Of a stretch of DNA of 64,000 nucleotides, positions 58,125 through 64,000 are shown piece after piece; the stretch's first letter is position 1, and the number at the start of each line of letters is the position of its first letter. The notes below the pieces were generated by a model that did no database searches, was not told the origin of the DNA, and saw nothing but the letters and a program-made list of their open reading frames with translations. Source of the stretch: Pythium myriotylum (lineage: Eukaryota; Oomycota; Peronosporomycetes; Pythiales; Pythiaceae); NCBI GenBank assembly GCA_023091665.1, contig JALJCQ010000015.1, positions 744,001 to 808,000 on the forward strand, given 5' to 3'. The translations under genes and the position numbers were made by a program.

Positions 58125-58743
58125 TGGAACCGATCAGAGGCAGGTCAGTTGACGAATGAAGCCGCGCCGGCCACTCGGTGGAGAGGAAGACGATGGCAAT
58201 CATCAGCCATCGCCCGTGGCGGTCGTGTTGAGACCACATCAACAACGCCAAACACCACCTGTTGAGGAGAGGTGATCACCAAAATAATACTATTTCAGTT
58301 GATTAGGTGACGCTTCTGTCGAGATACTTGTCATTATATACTGGTTTAACCAGATTTCTGACTAGTGTGGAAAGTCGAAGGTAAACAAAAAAAGGTGATA
58401 GAAACGGTTGAATCACATGTGGCGCATTTCAGCGATGGAAAAAGCAGTCCAGCTGGCTGGGCACGGAACCTAAGACGTGCGTCTGACGGCAAGAAACGAG
58501 CCAGTTTGCATATTACACACGGTCATAACCGGATGGAAAACTGGATTGCGTCAACGAAGCACCTAGGTGATGCAGGCGACGTGGAAACGTCTGCACACGT
58601 CTCATATAATCGAGGACCATGTTGAAGAGCTTGCTCAAAATGGAAATTGCGACGTTAGATTTTTTTGTGTTTTGGTAGATTTTGTTGCGAGTACGAAGAC
58701 AGATTAGTAGGAGCTGAGTGCAAACTGAGGGACTACAGTACGC
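58125..58743. other. Intergenic region
   Basis: 619 bp between hydrolase copy 2 (upstream side) and the end of malate dehydrogenase. It is AT-richer than its surroundings. One 86-codon frame on the + strand has no recognisable feature. Confidence 0.5.
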
Positions 58744-59998
58744 TTACGCGGCGCGCGAGAGGATCTCGACGGCGTCGGCCTTCTCGTCGCTGAGCTCCTG
58801 AGCGGTGACCTTCATCATCTCGGCAATGCGGTCGCTGATCGGAAGGCCGTTGATGACTTCGTAATCACCGTTGCCCAAACACTTCACCGGGAACGAATAG
58901 ATGAGTCCTTCTGGCACACCGTACTTGTTGCCGTCCGAAAGAATGGCCATCGACGCGTACTCGCCTTCCGCCGTGCCAGAGAGCCAGTCACGCAGGTGGG
59001 CGCCGATCGCAGCAGCGGCAGACATGGCGCTCGACAGCTTACGAGCTTTAATGATTGCAGCACCACGCTGCTGGACGTCCTTGACGAGCTTGTTCTCGAT
59101 CCATTCCTTGTCGTTGACGAACGCGGCGAGAGGCTCCGTGGCGCCACCGACTGTGACATCGACATTTGTCACATCCGGCACCTGCGTGCTCGAGTGGTTG
59201 CCCCAGATCACAACCTTGCGCACATCCTTCGAGGTGACGAGCGAGGCCGAACCCTTGGCTGCAAGCTCCTCGTTCGTGCGCTCGACAAGGAACGAGCGAA
59301 GGCGCTCATGGTCGAGACGGGTCTACGAGTGAACACATTGGACGTCAGTTGATTCGTCGCATTGATCAATGAAGAGATGGTGACTCACCAGTGCCGAGAA
59401 GTTCTTGCGTGGGATGCTGGGCGCGTTCTCCATGGCGATGAGGCAGTTCGTGTTGGCTGGGTTGGCAACGACAAGCACCTTGACGTCGCGGCTAGCGAAC
59501 TTCTCGATGGCCTGGCCCTGGGCCTTGAAGATCGTCACATTCTTCTCAATAAGATCCTTGCTGTTACCATACAAAAAGTGTGGCATCAGTGCCTTGCCAT
59601 TGGAGTGAGTCGATCACAAGCAGCTAGAACGCACCGCTCCATGCCGGCCTTGCGAGGGAAGCCGCCGACCAAGATAGCAATGTCGGCATCCTTGAACGCA
59701 ACTTCAAGGTCCGCCGTCGGGATGATCGAGTCGACGAGGTTGTAAGCGCAGTCCTGGATCTCCATCTTGACGCCTTCGAGCGCCTCCGCGGCCACCGGGA
59801 TATCAAGCAGGCGCAGCTCAACTCGGCGCTGAGGACCGAACACGAGGCCATTACAGACTAATCGACACCGCAGATCTCGTCAGTTACAAATCCAAGTGCT
59901 CGCACTACTCAGACACCCTCGCGACACATACTCAATGGCAGCAGCGAGTACGCGATCTGGCCGGCGGCACCGGACACGACAACCTTGATGGCGCTCAT
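58744..59998 (-). CDS. MDH1: Malate dehydrogenase, cytosolic type
   Basis: Four exons, 59998-59932, 59857-59635, 59560-59389 and 59322-58744, give 346 residues with introns of 74, 74 and 66 bp, all GT..AG. The N-terminus [20 protein letters not shown] is the NAD-binding glycine motif. Then come [47 protein letters not shown] (proton-relay Asp) and [15 protein letters not shown] (catalytic His), the pattern of cytosolic MDH. It interconverts malate and oxaloacetate with NAD(H). No targeting peptide is visible. The longest exon is last. The start diverges from the receptor-kinase gene across 1.6 kb. Confidence 0.95.
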
Positions 59999-61586
59999 GG
60001 TGACGGCTGATGGGAGAAGTGTGGACGAACTTGGTCGACGGCGAGTGGATTGGAGAATGAGCGCTTGCTTGGGAGTGCTGCTGCGAGAGCCGCGCGTGTC
60101 TACAAGCCCCGCGTCACGCCGGTCGAGCCGAAATTCAGATTCCCACGTTGGGATCTTCGAAGACCTGGAAGATGGCTGCGACTGGTGCGCTCGTGCAACC
60201 TTCGCGCAACAAATCCGCCTGAGTGACCAGCAATGACGCGGCGGGCGTGGCGTCTATGCGTCATCTAGCAACATAAGCGCACCATTGACGGCTTCGTGCG
60301 ACATACGAGACGCGGCGATGATGCACAACCCGTGGCCGCGAGAGCTTCGCTTCTCTGCCATCTTGAAGCTGGGTCTCCACAGAGAGAAGAGACCGCGAGC
60401 CATCGGGGGCTTTCAACCTGGTCCGCTCATGTTCCCACAATGGTCGGAAGGTGCCACCTGGCACTTTGACGAGACCACCTGCCACGTTCGTGAGACCAAC
60501 TTTCCTGCCACATGAGTTGACGAGGTTTCTCCTGTCGACGAAACGCTGCGAGTCTTCCTCGCCCGTAGAAATCGCAGGATGCGGGTTGTCTTGGTTCATG
60601 ACGAGCACGCGGTCGCGGTGGCGTGCTCCGAGAACAAGGCAACAAACGAGCCTGGGCCGGGAAGTCCAACTTGGCACAGGAAAACAGATCCCTCTGTTGT
60701 ACGATCAAACCACCTGCCTTTCACGATAAGTACTCTACTAAACGATACGTAACCTCTGTTGAACGATAACTTGAAGTCTTCCAGCGCGACGATGCGTTCA
60801 GCATGGAGTATGCCTGAGATGACGGATCGGCCGCCTCGGTGGGCACGCCAGGCTGCGGCTGCGCGGCTCAACTGTCGAGAGCAGAAGAGAGCGCCTGGGC
60901 ACGCGCAGCATCCGCCTCTTTCCACCGTCTTCGCCGCGTCCACTGGCCCCCGGCGCCGAACCGTGGAAGATTTCGCGGCGACTATCGCGACGCCTGCTCG
61001 TCGTTCCGCGGTGCTTCGCGGAACAGCGCAGCGCCGGTTCCGGCGCTTCTACGCGGGTTCCCATCGGTTATTGACTGGCGCACAACCCGCTTCTGCGGCT
61101 CTAACGGCCCCCGGGAGAGCGTGGCAGCGGACTCGGCCGCGCTGAACTCTCGGCTGGGCGGTCGCGTCAACGGCCCCGAGGAACGAAGGAAGGGGGGAAA
61201 CGGCTTCCGCAGACTACCTCAAGTGGCCGCCGTCCCGTGCGCAGAAGCCCCGAGAATCGATCGACCACTAGGCCCCCAAGCAAGCGGGAGACGGACGCTG
61301 AGCAGGCCACTTGCACTCCCGCCCGTCGTCCGCGCGAGTATCTTTCGCCCTCGTGTCGAGCCCCCACCAACCGCGGCGTTGGTATCCCGTCGCAGCGCGA
61401 GGCGCCGCGCGGCGTGTTGTTTTCTTTTTGTTGTGTCTGTCTTTCCAATGTAAGTTGGGTATGGAAACGTTCCGTCACGATGAGTTGATCTGACCGCCTG
61501 CTGAGAGCCTAGTTCAGTATCCACCCCTTCTCTCTCTCTCTCTCTCTCTCTATCGGAAGGCCCCGTCTTCTTGATACACGTTGTCG
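59999..61586. other. 1.6-kb divergent intergenic region
   Basis: No supported gene. A 138-codon minus frame at 60261-60677 is protein-like but lacks an ATG at its start and a recognisable domain; it might be a relic. A CT microsatellite precedes the receptor-kinase gene. Confidence 0.5.
61529..61551 (+). repeat. CT dinucleotide repeat
   Basis: A 23-bp TC/CT run 36 bp before the start codon of the receptor-kinase gene, probably in its 5' leader. Confidence 0.9.
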
Positions 61587-64000
61587 ATGGCGTCGGCAGT
61601 CGTCAACGACACGTTGATCATGACGAGTCAACCCGAAGTGCCGGGCGGAGGGGGCACTTGTCCTGCTAGGAACTCCTATCTGCCTATCATGGTCTCGGTC
61701 GCGTCGCTCATCGGTTGCCTCTACGTTATCTGTACCTACCTGTATGTCCGCGCGTTGCGACAGCACCCAGCGGGCATTATGTTCGGTATGAGCGTCTACG
61801 GGGCGATCTATCAGTTCCTGTACCTTATCGACCGTATGTCCGTGTCGGTACACTGCTCGCAAATGGCCATCTTCGTCGACATCTTCCTCACTGGCCAGGA
61901 CACATACATGCTCATTTTCGCCATCGATCTACTCATGGCATTGAAAAATCCATTCTCCGCATCAAAAGGGCAGATGAAAAAGTACCACATTTTTGGAGGA
62001 CTCTGGAGTATCTCATGCGCCGTCATCTCCCAGTTCGACACCCATTACGCACTCTTTGGGTTTTGTTGGGTTAACTACAGTGGGCAGATCTTTGGCGGAC
62101 CGGACCTTAACGGCGACAAGGTCGACCTAGCACCTGGATCAGTCAAGCTCGCATCAGGCATCTTCTTCGCACTGTACATCATCGTCGTCTACTGCACGTC
62201 TCTGGTCGCCTTGCTGCGTACGTGGAACACATTTGTCAAGGGTTTGCCAGATACCTTCAAGACTCGCCACCGAATCCATCGACACCTCAAGTATTACGTT
62301 GTGAGCTACTTCGGCTATTGGACTCTCGTGCTCTCGTGCTATGCTGCCTTCATGCTCGTCCCTCACGACGAGCAGACATCTGAAGGTGGACTGCGTTGTC
62401 GGCTTTGGCACTTGCTTTCTTGCCTGCTGCTCGCGAAGGGCATGGTCAACTCGATCATTTGGACTCGCACCTCCAATATCCTCAAAATTGTTGAGCAACT
62501 TCGTACGTACGGATATGTCGACATGCCGCCTCATGACGACAGCATCAACTGGGCACTGCGGCTTGAAATTTTGACAAACACGACAAAAGGTATCTGTGAA
62601 GGCGTTGACCGTGCAGAACGTCAGGCACGAGCTTCTGCTGCTTCATCAATTGGTGATACTGGTGGCGCTAGTGTCAATGCTAGCAGTGATGCTGATTACT
62701 GTGAGCGGAAGGAGAGTTATGCACAGATCGAGGAGATTATTCTCGAGAATCGAAACAACTCCGGTGCGCGTGGCCAGCGAACGGAAGGCGTAGTTTTCTA
62801 TGACTACGCTCCACACGTATTTCGGCGGCTTCGCATGGAAGCGAAGATCTCTGCAAGCAGCTATCGTAACTCCATGACACAAACGACTAAAGAGCGTGTG
62901 AGTGAGGGCAAAAGCGGTGCGTTCTTCTATTTCACAGAAGACCGCAAGTACGTCGTGAAGACCATGACTCACGAAGAGCTCAAGTTCTTGCTCAGTATCT
63001 TGCCCAAGTACAACAGCTTTATCAAGAATAACCCGAACACGTTCGTCACGCGCTTCTTTGGTTGCCACGCAATCACCATGTACGGGAAGACTGTATTCTT
63101 CATGGTCATGCAGAGCGTCTTTGACACGACACTTCAGATCCACGAGCGGTTTGACTTGAAAGGCTCGTGGGTGGGTCGTCTCGAAGGTCGCAAGCCAACC
63201 GGAACAATAGCGACTTGCAAATTCTGTAGCCGCGATTATGTTGTCGGTGGCAGTCACGACCAGTTATGTGATGTCCGTCGAGGTGAAGGTAACCTGAGGC
63301 ATCAGTATGACCAGGTCGGCAAAGACCTTAACTGGAATCGCCACATGGCGTTGCCTCGGAGCACTGCCCGCGCAGTCGCCCGGCAGCTCACGAAAGATTC
63401 AAACTTCCTGTGCAAGATCAATTGCATTGACTACAGTCTTCTCGTAGGAATCCACCACCGAAGCTTTAACGTCTCGCACTACTCTTCTGCTGAGGCACTC
63501 GACCTACCTCGCTCGAGTGCATCAAGTACGTGCGGGCGTCATAGCAGCATGTGTGCAACAACCAGCAAATCTTTCCCACGGACAATCTCTGGCGGCATGA
63601 CTGTCGATGAAGTTCACGGTCCAGGTATTTACTTTATGGGCCTGATTGACATGCTCCAACAGTGGAACTTCCGCAAACGCGCCGAGCACTTTGTGCGAGC
63701 CTACATTTTGATGCAGGACAAGCACGGTATCTCGGTCGTGAACCCCAAGCAGTACGCTGAGCGATTCCAGCAGCGCGTGTTGAAGGAGCTGATCTACGAC
63801 TCCGCTTTCGAGTTTGATGATGCTACGTACTACAACAGCAACCTTCACTACCAGCAGCATCAGTATCACTACCAACCGCAACTACCCGAGCACTTTGACC
63901 CTAACTTGTACGAGTCTGCCCGGACCCTCAGCACCGTGCTAAACTCGTTCGACATGCAGTCCGATCCAGTACTGGGTGGTGAGCGGCTCTCGACGATCAT
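61587..64000 (+). CDS. GPCR-phosphatidylinositol phosphate kinase fusion (partial, 3' end outside window)
   Basis: The frame is open from ATG 61587 to the window edge (804 codons), no intron seen. Residues 1 to about 330 are a seven-transmembrane receptor module (IMVSVASLIGCLYVICTYLY, FALYIIVVYCTSLVALL, WTLVLSCYAAFML) with an extracellular Cys near the N-terminus. A linker of about 90 residues follows. From about 420 a phosphatidylinositol-4-phosphate 5-kinase domain begins: GKSGAFFYFTEDRKYVVKTM (ATP-binding Lys), RFDLKGSWVGR and NCIDYSLLVGIH (catalytic), then DKHGISVVNPKQYAERF near the activation-loop end. Such GPCR-PIPK proteins are abundant in oomycetes and also occur in Dictyostelium (RpkA); in Phytophthora they affect development and virulence. 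It would couple an external cue to PIP2 synthesis. The ligand is unknown. Confidence 0.95.
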   Translation, partial: MASAVVNDTLIMTSQPEVPGGGGTCPARNSYLPIMVSVASLIGCLYVICTYLYVRALRQHPAGIMFGMSVYGAIYQFLYLIDRMSVSVHCSQMAIFVDIFLTGQDTYMLIFAIDLLMALKNPFSASKGQMKKYHIFGGLWSISCAVISQFDTHYALFGFCWVNYSGQIFGGPDLNGDKVDLAPGSVKLASGIFFALYIIVVYCTSLVALLRTWNTFVKGLPDTFKTRHRIHRHLKYYVVSYFGYWTLVLSCYAAFMLVPHDEQTSEGGLRCRLWHLLSCLLLAKGMVNSIIWTRTSNILKIVEQLRTYGYVDMPPHDDSINWALRLEILTNTTKGICEGVDRAERQARASAASSIGDTGGASVNASSDADYCERKESYAQIEEIILENRNNSGARGQRTEGVVFYDYAPHVFRRLRMEAKISASSYRNSMTQTTKERVSEGKSGAFFYFTEDRKYVVKTMTHEELKFLLSILPKYNSFIKNNPNTFVTRFFGCHAITMYGKTVFFMVMQSVFDTTLQIHERFDLKGSWVGRLEGRKPTGTIATCKFCSRDYVVGGSHDQLCDVRRGEGNLRHQYDQVGKDLNWNRHMALPRSTARAVARQLTKDSNFLCKINCIDYSLLVGIHHRSFNVSHYSSAEALDLPRSSASSTCGRHSSMCATTSKSFPRTISGGMTVDEVHGPGIYFMGLIDMLQQWNFRKRAEHFVRAYILMQDKHGISVVNPKQYAERFQQRVLKELIYDSAFEFDDATYYNSNLHYQQHQYHYQPQLPEHFDPNLYESARTLSTVLNSFDMQSDPVLGGERLSTI

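Noticed and set aside
60261..60677. A 138-codon minus frame upstream of the receptor kinase
   Set aside because: Protein-like in places, but without an ATG start, a domain or splice support; kept only as a remark.
1..64000. CRISPR arrays, bacterial operons or phage genes
   Set aside because: Introns, TOR, eL34, axonemal dynein and an LTR retrotransposon show a eukaryotic nuclear genome; no regularly spaced short repeats are present.

Overview
The window reads as nuclear DNA of an oomycete (Stramenopila). Genes are dense, many are intronless, and the introns I could place are mostly 60-110 bp with GT..AG ends. The right edge carries a seven-transmembrane receptor fused to a phosphatidylinositol-phosphate kinase, a fusion typical of Phytophthora and its relatives. 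An inner-arm dynein light chain implies a flagellated stage such as zoospores. The genus cannot be fixed from the sequence alone.

Left part (1-19.5 kb), ordinary housekeeping genes: a GPR107/108-like membrane protein (-), arginyl-tRNA synthetase (-), a PHD-finger protein (+), a cyclin K/T-like protein (+), a dCTP pyrophosphatase-like gene whose exons splice into one protein with two tandem catalytic domains (-), an ASNSD1-type asparagine synthetase-like protein (+), an elongin-B-like ubiquitin-fold protein (-), dynein light chain p28/DNALI1 (+) and a class II histone deacetylase (-). Several pairs are divergent with very short shared promoters.

Middle left (19.6-28.6 kb), accessory island: a Ty3/gypsy chromodomain retrotransposon lies between 5-bp target duplications (ACCGA). 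It has three LTRs and a second, almost fully deleted internal region. It sits 5 bp upstream of the start codon of a GIY-YIG plus zinc-knuckle gene that is itself frameshifted. Decayed zinc-knuckle sequence and a diverged repeat pair flank the island.

Middle right (28.8-37 kb): two leukotriene-A4-hydrolase-type aminopeptidases in inverted orientation enclose ribosomal protein eL34 and a FYVE protein. Their 3' halves are nearly identical and look gene-converted.

Right part (37.4-54.4 kb): a complete TOR kinase gene (about 3,256 codons, no intron) and an upstream multi-pass membrane protein gene. The 5' end of TOR together with that neighbour is repeated as a 3.3-kb inverted duplication around a 256-bp spacer. 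The copy ends in a truncated TOR fragment abutting a third, broken member of the membrane family.

Right end (55-64 kb): two convergent monoacylglycerol-lipase-like hydrolases, a four-exon cytosolic malate dehydrogenase, and the start of the GPCR-PIP kinase gene, which runs off the window.
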